Assembly (NCBI RefSeq): GCF_963678635.1
Contig: NC_087065.1
Location: forward strand, 62,646,754 to 62,710,753
Length of the DNA stretch: 64,000 bases
Direction: 5' to 3'
Source of the DNA: Symsagittifera roscoffensis
Lineage: Eukaryota; Xenacoelomorpha; Acoela; Convolutidae
Of this stretch, positions 1 through 10,640 are shown piece by piece. The position numbers and the translations under genes are program-made. Each line of letters starts with the position of its first letter. Position 1 is the stretch's first letter. The notes beneath the pieces are model-generated. The model did not search any database. It was not told where the DNA came from and saw only the letters and a program-made list of their open reading frames with translations.

Positions 1-513
1 CTGGATCAAGAGGAAGCTGAGCCTACCATAGGAAGAAATTTCAAGACAAAATTCGAGATACCGAATAAGTACTCAGAGAACATCCTGATCACAGACAGCG
101 ACTTCATTTTGTCAGATAGGACGAGTGCGATCGGCATAATAGCGGACATGAGCTTCAACGCGAGACTGGAAGCGGACTTTGAAAGAGAGTATCAGAACGT
201 GGATTTTCTATTCAAGCAGAGGCCAGGGTTAGGTGGAATGGCTACGCTTCCTCCTTCAATTTCACAAATTCCTGGTAAATATCTGTGTTTTTTGCTGACG
301 AGGGTCAACGAGAGGAACACGATAGACCCCGAGCACGTAATATTGGCACTGACGAGGTTGAGGGACTTCATGATCGAAAGAAGGATACGAGAGGTTTCAA
401 TGCCGGTTTACAATCCAAACAGGGGCAGGTTGAACCCTAGGGAATTATACGCGCTCCTACACGTGGTCTTTGCAGAAACGGAGATAATGTTGCATCTACA
501 CAAAAAGTACTAG
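1..513 (+). CDS. Macrodomain at end of ORF1, E3 left copy (5' partial)
   Basis: The frame is open from the first base of the window to a TAG at 511-513, so the true start lies upstream; the ATG at 109 is internal by comparison with E1 and E2. After an ITDSDF motif the protein runs through features that align by eye with TARG1/ALC1-type macrodomains: a buried beta strand (YLCFLLT), a helix with LTRLRDF, a strand and loop (VSMPVYNPNRGRL) and a terminal VVFAETEI strand. The GxGIA loop of canonical macrodomains and the Asp of the GCGLD loop are not conserved, so ADP-ribose binding is plausible but hydrolysis is doubtful. The HLHKKY end is shared with E1. Family membership is my reading of the pattern, not a search result. 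Confidence 0.7.
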   Translation: MDQEEAEPTIGRNFKTKFEIPNKYSENILITDSDFILSDRTSAIGIIADMSFNARLEADFEREYQNVDFLFKQRPGLGGMATLPPSISQIPGKYLCFLLTRVNERNTIDPEHVILALTRLRDFMIERRIREVSMPVYNPNRGRLNPRELYALLHVVFAETEIMLHLHKKY

Positions 514-769
514 TTGAGTATCGCCTGAGCTTTGAATGGACATGGAAGTCTTGAGTAGGGAGGCACAGGGTTCTTGAGCTAGGTGAAAGGGGAGCACGAG
601 TCAGGTAGATGAATTTCAATGCAATTGACATGACAATTAAAATCTGGAGTATTAATGGTGCTAAAACATAAGATGAATCCGCATGTTTTTAACATCTAAA
701 CTGAATCAATTTCATGGATTTGGTAGGAAAATGTCTTAAAGGCTAGGCTTGAGCAAAAGCATCTTAGTC

Positions 770-790
770 TAAAAACAAATTCTTTTTCAG
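770..790 (+). promoter_or_regulatory. Candidate 3' splice site before ORF2 (E3 left copy)
   Basis: A TTAGTCTAAAAAC branch-point-like stretch is followed by a T-rich tract and CAG, then ATTGATTTG. The same arrangement occurs upstream of ORF2 in the E3 right copy (AG at 4523-4524), in E2 (minus strand, AG at 45111-45110) and in E1 (minus strand, AG at 28760-28759). The surrounding spacer is poorly conserved, so this block stands out. It suggests ORF2 is made from a spliced subgenomic RNA, as env is in retroviruses. Confidence 0.5.
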
Positions 791-890
791 ATTGATTTGC
801 AAATTGAATTGACAATCAAACTACACTTAGTCGAAGAGAACAAGAGAGATATCGAACGGTTCTTCACCAGCAGTACCAGAGGAGGATACT

Positions 891-1008
891 TCCTGAGTTG
901 GTTTGGTAAAGGAGATTTCTTGAAATTAACTGGAATAGCATTTCTTGAGTTGGTTTGGTAAAGGTTTTTCTTGAGTTGGTTTGGTAAACGTATTTCTTGA
1001 GTTGGTTG
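891..1008 (+). repeat. Short repeats CTTGAGTTGGTTTGGTAAA upstream of ORF2 (E3 left copy)
   Basis: Four copies of a ~19-bp motif, the last one truncated, lie in the 150 bp before the ORF2 start. The right copy of E3 has the same array at about 4628-4745. E2 has four 20-bp units in the same place (44921-45005) and E1 has three 25-bp units (29045-29120), with different sequences, so position rather than sequence is shared. Confidence 0.75.
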
Positions 1009-1038
1009 ACACGTGAGATCGCTAGAAAAGAATCAACG

Positions 1039-2378
1039 ATGGCGGATCCTTTCTGGAAGTCTATGCCAGCAGCGCTCAAAAGACCCACCCTCGATGAGCT
1101 ATACAAGAGCTTGAGGGACCTCGATTATACGCAAGTGCACGAGAGACTAGCGGTAATGTTGAATGCCATCCTGCAACTGGAATAACAAGGCGAGTGCAGG
1201 GAGTCAGCGACTGAAGCCGTATTGATAGTGGAATACACTTCAGACGGAGCATCAGATCAGGAGCAGACCAGATGGCTATCCTGGAATGTGGATGGAGGCC
1301 TGAGATGACATGACCTCGCGAGAAACCCTTGCTTGAGCAGCAACACGGAATATGGAGCGGGAGAATTTCCACTTCCGACCAGACCGCCGGCAGGAGCAGG
1401 GACTCAGTCCACAAGTAAGCCACTGTCGATGTTTCGCTCGTAACAAACAGAGGAGTCGTATCCGGATCTCGGCAGCATGAAATGATAAATGGAAAGGGTC
1501 CAAAGGGAACGGGACAAGGCCATTCTGGATAGGGATCAGGTAGCTCTTGAAAGGGATCAAGCCAAGCTTGATCGCGAGCAGGCAACACTTGAGAGAGATG
1601 AGGCGATTCTGGATCGGGATCTGCTGATGGCAGAGCGAGTGCAAGACCAGAGGCTACAAGAAAGTATAGCCAATTGTGATCAAATAAAATCGGAACTAGA
1701 GCGGCTACAAAGGAGCCCATTTCACACAGCCCAGGATTCCCGAGGGTGCAGTCCACTTGATCATAGGGGACAGCTCGATACGAGTGTTGTAGCGAATCCA
1801 GGCGCATTGGAAGGTGGGGGTCTTGAGTTTTTCTGGTGCAGCAACACCCCAGATAGCCAAGAGCCAAGACACTGGAAACTGCAGATCTAACGGGAATACC
1901 ACAGAAATCGGTAATGGTCCCAGTCAATTACAGGCCCCTCAAGCAGCTAGGGAGTCCGGGTTTAATCGTGGAACCTCCCAAGCATCGAACGGGTATAGCC
2001 AGGATCAGACTGGCAATTCCTGCACAATTAATGATGGTCGAAAAACTTCTTGAGCCGAAGAGCATGGGGATCCCGGACACCGGATACCTGGGCCCAAAGC
2101 TGGTCGAAGACCCAAGGTATGATAGATCCTGTGGGACTTCACAACTAGCAAAAACCTTGGCAGTGTACGATTGATCAGATCCCAGATTAGCGAGAGCAAT
2201 CATCGTGGCCGGATCGGACTTCGAGGGAAGTCACCGAAGTTATTTTGGCCAGAAAAACTAGTGTACCTGCTGCCTGGAGCGGAACTGAACCAGATGCAGA
2301 CCATGGTGGTGGCTATCAAATCTGAGACGCGGTGAAAGCCAGAGCTATTGCTATTTGCGGGGATGAATGACCACCTGC
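1039..2378 (+). pseudogene. ORF2 remnant, E3 left copy
   Basis: It starts with ATG GCG GAT, matching the ORF2 start in E2 (MADRFWKSMP). The first reading stops at 1183-1185 after 48 codons (QLE-stop, where E2 reads QLEEQGE). The frame resumes with a region related to the RWLSWNVDGG segment of E2, then 1489-1710 encodes perfect heptads of the coiled coil (LERDQAK-like units). About 0.5 kb is then deleted, fusing the coiled coil to the SGNH block I area near 1715. A second deletion near 1855 removes most of the SGNH domain. The last part (1914-2378) corresponds to the start of the second SGNH-like domain, with a stop after LAVYD. It is dead as a gene. Confidence 0.8.
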
Positions 2379-2605
2379 CAAAGGAACTGATGGGGAGATC
2401 GCATATTGCTCAAGCGCATTCGACAACCTACCATCCTCAAACGAACGGATTAGTGGAGAGGCAGATTAGAACTCTGGTGAACATGCTCAGGGTATATTGC
2501 TCGAGATACATGACAGATTGAGACAAATATCTGCCACGAGTGGTAGGGGCGTATAGCAGCACGCAGCATACAACAACAGGGATCAGTCCTTTTATGATAA
2601 TGACT

Positions 2606-2643
<38 letters not shown>

Positions 2644-3780
2644 AATGCCCTTGACATTCTTCTATCCGGAATACGAAGGGAAGAAGACATCGCCGCAGAA
2701 GTACGTGAAGGAAGCGCTCATGAGACAACAAAAATTGAACGAGCTCTGTAGAAGAAACACGGCGCAGGCAAAGATGAGAGAGCGGAAAAAGTTAGATGAA
2801 AAATTACTTCAGGCGAAACCGTATGATGTGGGACAGTACGTCACGGTGTTCCAGAATATCATAGCCACAAAAGGGACTAAGAAGTTACTTAACAAATGGA
2901 GAGGACCGTTTATGATAACATAGGTACACCAGCAGGGCCGGTTCTATCGCTTGAGTACAGGGCGTGCGGCGCACTACGAAAATCTGAAACCTCACGTCTC
3001 ATCTCTGGAAGACAGGTGTGTACCACAGAACATAGAAGGACTAGAGTACCTACTGGTAGAACCAACATGTGAGGTGAACGAGAAAGGCACCAGAGAGAAG
3101 AATGACGGTAATGAGGACGTGAGCATGGATGATTACGAGAAGATAGAGGTGGATTCGGACGAAGAATCTTTCGCGGAAGAAGATTGGAATGATCGAGAGC
3201 AAAACAAGCTACCAAAGTGGACAGAACCAGACCAGCCGATGGCCACAGAGACGAGGAAAGGTGACCGCAAACGGACAAGCATCAGATACAACAGGTATGG
3301 TGACGACTTCTTGATTGACAAGATACAACCCGATGAGATAGGAGAGGAGTTGGTGAACGTGGGCGACCTGGTAGCCAATGAAGAATGGCAGATCATCAAA
3401 GATAGCGAGAACTCCTTGCAAGAAGTCTACTCCGTGCCGGAAGAGAAATAGACCTGGAACAGACCGATATAGAAAGAAGGGAAAATACAAACCTGAGTGT
3501 GCTGGAATGGATCCATAATCTTGCGACTGACAAATAGGAGGGGCAAAACACCCAACAGGTAGACGTATCAGCAATGAAACATGTGAAGACAAGGAATACA
3601 CTATTTGGTTGGAAAGCCACAGACCGGCCACTAGAAATACCACCGGATAACTTGAATCCAGCACCATCGACGGGGACGTCGATAAATATTTTTATCCGAG
3701 GAGGGGGGTAGGACTTATCCACACCAAAAACTTGATGATAATGAAGCTCAGGGAAATAAAAGAGACTAACGGGTTTTGAA
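2379..3780 (+). pseudogene. pol: Integrase C-terminal half and tail of ORF1, E3
   Basis: The piece begins within the catalytic core, just before QAHSTTYHPQTNGLVERQ, so the final Glu of the DDE triad is present but the first two Asp are missing. Frames at 2540-2923 and 2951-3451 cover the C-terminal integrase domain (WRGPFMIT, FYRLSTGRAAHYENLKPH) and the shared tail ending CEVNEKGTREKNDGNE, followed by acidic sequence. In-frame stops occur near 2519 and 2921, and an AG microsatellite has been inserted near 2610. The left join at 2378 fuses ORF2 to integrase and is a breakpoint of the tandem duplication. The region up to 3780 leads into the second macrodomain after a one-base frameshift near 3777. 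Confidence 0.85.
2609..2642 (+). repeat. (AG)17 microsatellite inside integrase remnant
   Basis: Seventeen AG dinucleotides interrupt the integrase homology between MTGR and AMPLTFF, adding an Arg-Glu run to the translation. The E1 and E2 integrases lack it, so it is a later expansion in dead DNA. Confidence 0.95.
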
Positions 3781-4308
3781 CTGGATCAAGAGGAAGCTGA
3801 GCCTACCATAGGAAGAAATTTCAAGACAAAATTCGAGATACCGAATAAGTACTCAGAGAACATCCTGATCACAGACAGCGACTTCATTTTGTCAGATAGG
3901 ACGAGTGCGATCGGCATAATAGCGGACATGAGCTTCAACGCGAGACTGGAAGCGGACTTTGAAAGAGAAAATCAGAACGTGGATTTTCTATTCAAGCAGA
4001 GGCCAGGGTTAGGTGGAATGGCTACGCTTCCTCCTTCAATTTCACAAATTCCTGGTAAATATCTGTGTTTTTTGCTGACGAGGGTCAACGAGAGGAACAC
4101 GATAGACCCCGAGCACGTAATATTGGCACTGACGAGGTTGAGGGACTTCATGATCGAAAGAAGGATACGAGAGGTTTCAATGCCGGTTTACAATCCAAAC
4201 AGGGGCAGGTTGAACCCTAGGGAATTATACGCGCTCCTACACGTGGTCTTTGCAGAAACGGAGATAATGTTGCATCTACTCAAAAAGTACTACTTGAGTA
4301 TCGCCTGA
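3781..4308 (+). CDS. Macrodomain at end of ORF1, E3 right copy
   Basis: Nearly identical to bases 1-513; it continues to the KKYYLSIA terminus seen in E1 and E2, because the left copy has a TAG where this copy has TAC. The frame is open upstream of the internal ATG at 3889, as expected for a domain at the C-terminal end of an ORF1 polyprotein. The layout of strands and helices is as in the left copy, with the PNRG loop in place of the usual GCGLD loop. A one-base insertion near 3777 separates it from the integrase tail frame. This E3 version is the longest uninterrupted macrodomain besides that of E1. Confidence 0.72.
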   Translation: MDQEEAEPTIGRNFKTKFEIPNKYSENILITDSDFILSDRTSAIGIIADMSFNARLEADFERENQNVDFLFKQRPGLGGMATLPPSISQIPGKYLCFLLTRVNERNTIDPEHVILALTRLRDFMIERRIREVSMPVYNPNRGRLNPRELYALLHVVFAETEIMLHLLKKYYLSIA

Positions 4309-4497
4309 GCTTTGAATGGAAAGGGGAGCACGAGTCAGGTAGATGAATTTCAATGCAATTGACATGACAATTAAAATCTGGAGTATTAATGGTGCTAAAA
4401 CATAAGATGAATCCGCATGTTTTTAACATCTAAACTGAATCAATTTAATGGATTTGGTAGGAAAATGTCTTAAAGGCTAGGCTTGATCAAAAGCATC

Positions 4498-4524
4498 TTA
4501 GTCTAAAAACAAATTCTTTTTCAG
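4498..4524 (+). promoter_or_regulatory. Candidate 3' splice site before ORF2 (E3 right copy)
   Basis: Same branch-point-like TTAGTCTAAAAAC, T-rich tract and CAG as at 770-790. The acceptor AG is 4523-4524, about 250 bp before the ORF2 start. Confidence 0.5.
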
Positions 4525-4627
4525 ATTGATTTGCAAATTGAATTGACAATCAAACTACACTTACTCGAAGAGAACAAGAGAGATATCGAACGGTTCTTCA
4601 CCAGCAGTACCAGAGGAGGATACTTCC

Positions 4628-4745
4628 TGAGTTGGTTTGGTAAAGGAGATTTCTTGAAATTAACTGGAATGGCATTTCTTGAGTTGGTTTGGTAAAGGTT
4701 TTTCTTGAGTTGGTTTGGTAAACGTATTTCTTGAGTTGGTTGACA
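4628..4745 (+). repeat. Short repeats upstream of ORF2 (E3 right copy)
   Basis: Same four-copy ~19-bp array (CTTGAGTTGGTTTGGTAAA) as at 891-1008, retained in the duplicate. Confidence 0.75.
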
Positions 4746-4772
4746 CGTGAGATCGCTAGAAAAGAATCAAGG

Positions 4773-7700
4773 TTGGCGGATCCTTTCTGGAAGTCTATGC
4801 CAGCAGCGCTCAAAAGACCCACCCTCGATGAGCTATACAAGCGCTTGAGGGACCTCGATTATACGCAAGTGCACGAGAGACTAGCGGTAATGTTGAATGC
4901 CATCCTGCAACTGGAATAACAAGGCGAGTGCAGGGAGTCAGCGACTGAAGCCGTATTGATAGTGGAATACACTTCAGACGGAGCATCAGATCAGGAGCAG
5001 ACCAGATGGCTATCCTGGAATGTGGATGGAGGCCTGAGAGGACATGACCTCGCGAGAAACCCTGGCTTGAGCAGCAACACTGAATATGGAGCGGGAGAAT
5101 TTCCACTTCCGACCAGACCGCCGGCAGGAGCAGTGACTCAGTCCACAAGTAAGCCACTGTCGATGTTTCGCTCGTAACAAACAGAGGAGTCGTATCCGGC
5201 AGCATGAAATGATAAATGGAAAGGGTCCAAAGGGAACGGGACAAGGCCATTCTGGATAGGGATCAGGTAGCTCTTGAAAGGGATCAAGCCAAGCTTGATC
5301 GCGAGCAGGCAACACTTGAGAGAGATGAGGCGATTCTGGATCGGGATCTGCTAATGGCAGAGCGAGTGCAAGACCAGAGGCTACAAGAAAGTATAGCCAA
5401 TTGTGATCAAATAAAATCGGAACTAGAGCGGCTACAAAGGAGGAAGCAAGCGGTCGCGAGTGGGAAAGAGAAAAAGAGGACTACGGCTGAACCGGTTGTC
5501 GCGAATGGAGGTAGACGAAGCCCCTCGAGCGGGTGGTCATTTCAAATTGGACCGTGCGGCCCAACAGCATATGAACGAGGACCTGGAAGCATGGACGACT
5601 CCAGTGCCAGTTCCCTCCCTGCGCAATCTAGAGGCAAACACAGTTAGGCCTTTGATGGAAATCTCGCTGCCGGGATTGACGCCCAGCTCAACCAGTAGAA
5701 GTCAAACGGGGAGGGACAGGTCGCGCCTCAGGGAGTTGCAAGAGAGGTTGCCGTCAAGGGCTCGAGAGAATCCAGCACGAGAAGAGCGACCTCCCACCTG
5801 GAGAGACCACCCAGTTAGGAGTGTCATAATTGCAAGTTACAAGAAGAAAACAGACGGTGCCTATCACAGGCATAACCTGATGAATTGGACAGCGGCGCAA
5901 GAGCGAAGAGGGATGCCTTCCACGACCCTTCCTGGGCTGAATATTTCACACAGCCCAGGATTCCCGAGGGTACAGTCCACTTGATCATAGGGGACAGCTC
6001 GATACGAGTGTTGTAGCGAATCCAGGCGCATTGGGAGATGGGGGTCTTGAATTTTTCTGGTGCGGCAACACCCCAGATATTGGCGTCGCTATAAATGCTG
6101 GACATGACGAAGATGTACGCGGTCACACTGATGCTAGGAACCAATGACGTGTCCAGAGGCGAGCAGAGGAAAATAATGAGGCTGCAGGAAAAAATGACTT
6201 GCATTCTTGAGGAATTGAGGATCTATCTTGATCCAGCCATACTCACTATTTGCAACGTCCCTCACAACATGATGGCGAGGGAGATGAACGCGAGGGAGAT
6301 AAACGATAGGGTTCGCAATCTCAAGGAAATCATCAAGCAAATACAGCAGAGAAGCGTACTTCCCGTGGGACTACTCGACGTGGCAAGCATGACGGAACAC
6401 TCCCTTCCTGATGATGCGTCTTCGGATGGCATCCACTTCGATAGTCCCAGGGGCATGGAGTGGCTGAATGGTGTCTTCCAACGGCACATTAACTTTCTGG
6501 AGTCAGACCTACTGGGGCGGGCCAGTTCACCTTTGGTCCACCCCCAAAACCTCTTTTTTTTTTGCTGCTAGGCCCTTGTCTGATCGTCTGGGAAGAAGGC
6601 CCGGCTCGAGAGAAAGCTCGAGGAGCAGCACTAGCAGGCAACTGGGAGACACAACGATGGAAGGAGACGAGGAGGAGTCATCCACACCCCAGAGCTCGGC
6701 AGTGTCCTCGGTGGTGGTGGTGTTGGTGGTGGACAACAAGAAGACGGAGAGACCGGGAGAGACGAGCAAAGCCCGATATCTAGAAAGAATAAAAGATCTG
6801 GACCTAGAGGATCTAGCATGTAGACAAAAGTTGGCGGATTTCAGGGGCTTAACTGTGCGTCGCACGAGGATTTGAGCAGGCATCACTGCGTGGATTGGCT
6901 TAAGGCCCACGAAGCGCATTTTTCGAGAGCCAAGACACTGGAAACTGCAGATCTAACGGGAATACCACAGATATCGATTATGGTCCCAGTCAATTAAAGG
7001 CCCCTCAAGCAGCTAGGGAGTCCGGGTCTAATCGTGGAACCTCCCAAGCATCAAACGGGTATAGACAGGATCAGACTGGCAATTCCTGCACAACTAATGA
7101 TGGTCGAAAAACTTCTTGAGCCGAAGAGCATGGGGATCCCGGACACCAGATACCTGGGCCCAAAGCTCGCCGAAGACCCAAGGTATGGTAGATTCTGTGG
7201 GACTTCACAGCTAGCAAAACCCTTAGCAGTGTACGATCGATCAGATCCCGGATTAGCGAGAGCAATCGTCGTGGCCGGTTCGGACTTCGAGGGGACGTCA
7301 CCGAAAATATTTTGGCCAGAAATCATAGTGTACCTGCTGCCTGGAGCGGAACTAAACCAGATGCAGACCATGGTGGTGGCTATAAAATCGGAGACGCCGT
7401 GCGAGCCAGAGCTGTTGCTATTCGCGGGGATGAATGACCACCTGCAGGCGGCAGGAATTCTAGAGCATTTGAAAGGCGCGGAACCAATCCCCAAGAAGAT
7501 CTGGGAAGCAATTCAGACGCTGTTTGCAGCAATGAATGAGTTGGAGGAGTTGGTAGCTTCTCGATTTGGACCAAAAACGAGAGTAGTGTTCACGTCATCG
7601 CCAGGCTACGCGAGCATGCCACCAGCATTACAGTTCGTGTATGCAATTTTGATCTTGATAGCAGAGGGCAATGCGTGGCGGATGCATATGGCCGCTCCGA

Positions 7701-7862
7701 ATCGCGAGTTGGAGCCAACAAACTTGAGACTTCTTAAGTCTGAACTGGCAGAGGCATGGGCGTATATATCTCATGCTACGGGATTCTACGAGTTAGCAGA
7801 CATCTTGATAGTGCTGGATGAGGTTCTCTGCCTTGAATCTCGCCAGTCAGCTGAAGTCCATC
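4773..7862 (+). pseudogene. ORF2 remnant with SGNH and SGNH-like domains, E3 right copy
   Basis: The start codon equivalent at 4773 is TTG, not ATG. The order matches E2: N-terminal region (4773-4919, then a stop), coiled coil with heptads (5216-5440), linker (5460-5984), SGNH hydrolase and second SGNH-like domain. Block I reads IIGDSS at about 5980 and is soon followed by a stop. The frame at 6095-6571 carries GTNDVSR (block III) and DGIHFD (block V), so the catalytic Ser, Asn, Asp and His are all present in pieces. The frame at 7034-7862 is an open 276-codon stretch of the second domain, with AGSDFEG, an AGMNDH block and SPGYASMP. A frameshift near 7835 precedes the breakpoint with E2 at 7863. 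Confidence 0.8.
7860..7862. other. Candidate 3-bp target-site duplication of E2 (ATC)
   Basis: ATC abuts the left LTR of E2 here and is repeated at 62364-62366 after the right LTR. A three-base match can occur by chance, and the right flank does not continue E3, so this is weaker than the CTT pair of E1. Confidence 0.45.
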
Positions 7863-8762
7863 TGTAACAGTCGCCTACTTCGGTCACATATGAGGCTTAA
7901 GAAAAATAGGCCCTATAATCATTGGCTCAAGAGTCAGGGACACTATCTCTTGTGTTTTTCTACCTCAAAAACGGTCGGAGCCAATTCGGTTCGCTTGCGA
8001 CATGAGACTAGAACCCGTTACAGCTTAAAGGCTACTACCAAAATATCCCCCACTCTAGAAAATAAGAACGTTCCCATACGTAGGTCTCGAGATACCCAAA
8101 ATACACGAACGCCGTTAAAAACAGGGTCGGAACAATCCGTTAAGGTATTTTTTATTAGACAGTGGAACTTTGATCCATTTCAGATGGATCAACCTAAAAC
8201 TCGCCTTATCTCAACATAACAATCATAAAACACACTCGAGAAAACTAAATTTGGTACTTACATAGCAGCACGCTTGAGACACAGAGTAACTAAACTAATT
8301 ACTAATTAACGACTCTGGCATAAATATAATCAAATATAACTCAAGAAGTTTTTTAACGATGAGTCCCAATCAAAGAAAGTAAGTTTTACCTCAAGAAAAT
8401 AGTTTTTGCTCTGGACCATTGGGACACTTCACTTGTCCGCCTTTCCGTTGAAGGTTCACACTGGTCCAGTTGATTTCAGCTCTGCTCTCGTGTTCGTTTG
8501 GTCTCCTATGTCAGATAGGACAGCTCTACTCTCGTTTTCTACGATGGAAATTGCGAATAGCGATTTCCCACTGTATATATTTGACAACTTTCCCGCAATT
8601 GTTAATTCGGTCGTTCTTATTTCTTAATTTATGTTTTCAGTTGTCACGAGAAAACTGAGCATGACAGGCTCCATTCAAGTTTTGAAAAATAAAACTTCTC
8701 TCCAAAATCACGTATATTCGTGTCCCTCAAGGTCAAACTTCTAAATATGACCGACTGGCACA
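7863..8762 (-). repeat. E2 3' LTR
   Basis: On the plus strand it runs TGTAACAGTCGCC to CTGGCACA, so both strands show TG...CA ends. It matches 61475-62363 over its whole length. The minus strand carries a TATATA stretch (plus strand about 8573-8580), in the direction of E2 coding sequence. The short ORFs on the plus strand here (for example 7818-8219) are repeated in the other LTR and have no coding character. Confidence 0.92.
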
Positions 8763-9335
8763 TACTCCGCGGACTCAAGATCGATGTCCTCATCGCGTGC
8801 TGCCGTCTGTCAGTGAATCCCCAGAAACCCGAGTGTTACTCATGATTCAGTGCCAGTGGTCATTTACAGAAGTTTGTAGCAGACTTAAGTTTATCTACAC
8901 CCCAAAATTCACAACCATGTAAAATTTTCACACTATCGCTAAACAGCAATGAAAATCTGCACACACCTTCACCTGTGAATTTTCGCTTTTTAAGCTAGTA
9001 ATTTAAAATTTCTTTTGTCCTAGTCAATCAGGAAATTGTCATGCAGCATTTTGATTTATATAATAGATATAACATATTAATAACAATATCTCAATTGTTA
9101 AAATTTCTTTTTGGTGAACCCAGATTTCATCCCAGTTCACCCTCGAGCCCCTTTCCCTCTCAAGACTCAAGACTCTAGAATTCCCTTTTGAGCCACCGGC
9201 TCACCTCGTGTTCTTCGCCTTCGAGGTACCAGACCCAGATATATTTGACACCATGATCTGTTTCAATAGTGCCTCTTCATCATCGGAGCTGATCACGATC
9301 TCCTCCCAAGCCTTCAGCTGTTCATAGGATTGCAT
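8763..9335 (-). other. E2 non-coding region between ORF2 and 3' LTR
   Basis: AT-rich and without a convincing gene. Bases next to the LTR read, on the minus strand, GCGGAGTA before TGTGCC; E1 has a related GGGGATTA in the same place, so this may be the plus-strand priming area, though it is not a long polypurine tract. The ORF2 frame continues for 46 codons beyond its TGA at 9336-9338, from ATGCAATCC to a second TGA near 9198, suggesting that the first stop could be a mutation. Confidence 0.5.
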
Positions 9336-10640
9336 TCACTCCCTCTGCTCCTGCAATCTCTTCGCTTGATTGGGTAAACTCTTCACCCTCGACTCTCGGT
9401 TCAAACAGAAGGAATTATGAAGACTCAGGCTTACATTCTTCGCCAGGTATTCCTCTAGTATCGACTCCCTCGCTCTGGTGTTGTTTCTGGATACTCTACC
9501 AACTCTTTTCCACCCCGTCGTGATCGCATTTCGATGGGTCAGCAGAGGTCTCTTGAAGGCCTCCGGTCCTATCTCGGCCTGGAACTGTCGATATTCCTTT
9601 TGATATTTCCTCATATGATCCTTCGTTACCATGTATAACCAGGACGTTAACGTCGCTCGAAACCAAGGAAAGAACCTTAAGCGGCTCCATACGTGTCTGA
9701 CTTCCATTGGTATGGCAAACACCTTGCATGCGGTCTCAAACAACTCAAGTCTCCTGCTGTAATCTATCGCGTGAATCGACTCTGCTGTTGGCGTCTTCGA
9801 TTCTCGATACTTTGCCATGTTTTCTTCCATCCATCGTAGAGCCAGCATTGTGCTCACCACCAAGATGGTCACTTTTTGTTGATGCTCGGGTATTCCCAAC
9901 GACCTGATTTCTTCTACATCCCAGATCAGGCAGAGATTGGCTTGGTCTGGGTACCACACTGTCTGCGCCAGACAGTGGCATGGACAATCCCCATGTGTGA
10001 GGTCGATGCTCCTAAGATTGTGTTCTCCCGAGGCTTCTAGGAGAGGTTCAAGTTCCATCATTTTCTCGTGTATCGCGCCGATCTCTTCCAGGTTTGGAGC
10101 ACCAACCATAGGTTTCCCGATCACGTTTTGTCTCTCGTGGTCACTTGTGTTTTCACCTTCCAAACCCAGAAGTTCTTCCCCCCAGATTTCACTCAAGTCG
10201 TCCCTCTGTTCTTTCGGCACTGTCCCTCGGATTTTCCTCAACAGCTTGTGTGAGTGATGCGACATCCGAGCCAGTCTTACGCATTTGGGCACCGAGAAGG
10301 CTTTGTCTATCAATACCCTTTGGCTGGATACTTCCACCATCGCCATGTGTAATGGATAGTGGCTGCCACATAGGTTGGCCATCACTGACCCCACTAAGGA
10401 CTTCGCATTCAGAGGCAGACCATAGGCTTCGCTCATGGGAAATCCCATTTCCGCTTCAAGTCCAACCTTCCAGCTCTTGATGTGTTTCTGGGTCACTTGC
10501 AACACCGCGGGCCATGACTCCACGCTCAACGAGGTCACCAAGTGGTGTTCTGACTCTAGCCTCTCCAGTGACTGCGACTGCACTTTCGTGAGAAGACTCC
10601 CAGAGCTGTTGCTAGGCTCACAGTGGTACTCGCGTAACAC
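9336..10640 (-). CDS. ORF2 C-terminal region with HGxxPCHCLAQT motif, E2
   Basis: 434-codon frame homologous to residues about 160-590 of the E1 frame at 17429-19249. Shared landmarks are LSVE, SVPKCVRLARMS, THGDCPCHCLAQTVWYP, IWDVEE and the CLHNSFC segment. I do not recognise the family. The Cys-His-Cys motif could bind metal, but nothing else points to zinc. There is no signal peptide or clear membrane segment, which argues against an envelope protein. It overlaps the frame at 10556-12397 by 85 bases; comparison with E1 shows that the overlap is a frameshift in what was one frame, so the ATG at 10640 is probably not a real start. Confidence 0.7.
   Translation of the reverse strand: MLREYHCEPSNSSGSLLTKVQSQSLERLESEHHLVTSLSVESWPAVLQVTQKHIKSWKVGLEAEMGFPMSEAYGLPLNAKSLVGSVMANLCGSHYPLHMAMVEVSSQRVLIDKAFSVPKCVRLARMSHHSHKLLRKIRGTVPKEQRDDLSEIWGEELLGLEGENTSDHERQNVIGKPMVGAPNLEEIGAIHEKMMELEPLLEASGEHNLRSIDLTHGDCPCHCLAQTVWYPDQANLCLIWDVEEIRSLGIPEHQQKVTILVVSTMLALRWMEENMAKYRESKTPTAESIHAIDYSRRLELFETACKVFAIPMEVRHVWSRLRFFPWFRATLTSWLYMVTKDHMRKYQKEYRQFQAEIGPEAFKRPLLTHRNAITTGWKRVGRVSRNNTRARESILEEYLAKNVSLSLHNSFCLNRESRVKSLPNQAKRLQEQRE

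Larger units (their letters stand above)
1..7862 (+). mobile_element. E3: decayed giant LTR retrotransposon fragment
   Basis: This plus-strand stretch carries, in order, a macrodomain, ORF2 remnants, an integrase C-terminal part, a second macrodomain and a second ORF2 remnant. The order and sequences match E1 and E2, so it is a third member of the same giant LTR-element family. Bases 1-2378 align with 3781 to about 7446, so it holds a tandem duplication whose left copy starts before the window. The left copy has lost about 0.5 kb (equivalent of about 5440-5940) and about 0.85 kb (about 6082-6928) compared with the right copy. Many stops and frameshifts show it is dead. Its right end is cut by the LTR of E2 inside the second SGNH-like region. 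No E3 LTR is visible. Confidence 0.85.

Noticed and set aside
7818-8219. Plus-strand 133-codon frame
   Set aside because: It starts in the E3 remnant and runs into the E2 LTR; the LTR part is repeated at 61502-61711 and has no homology.
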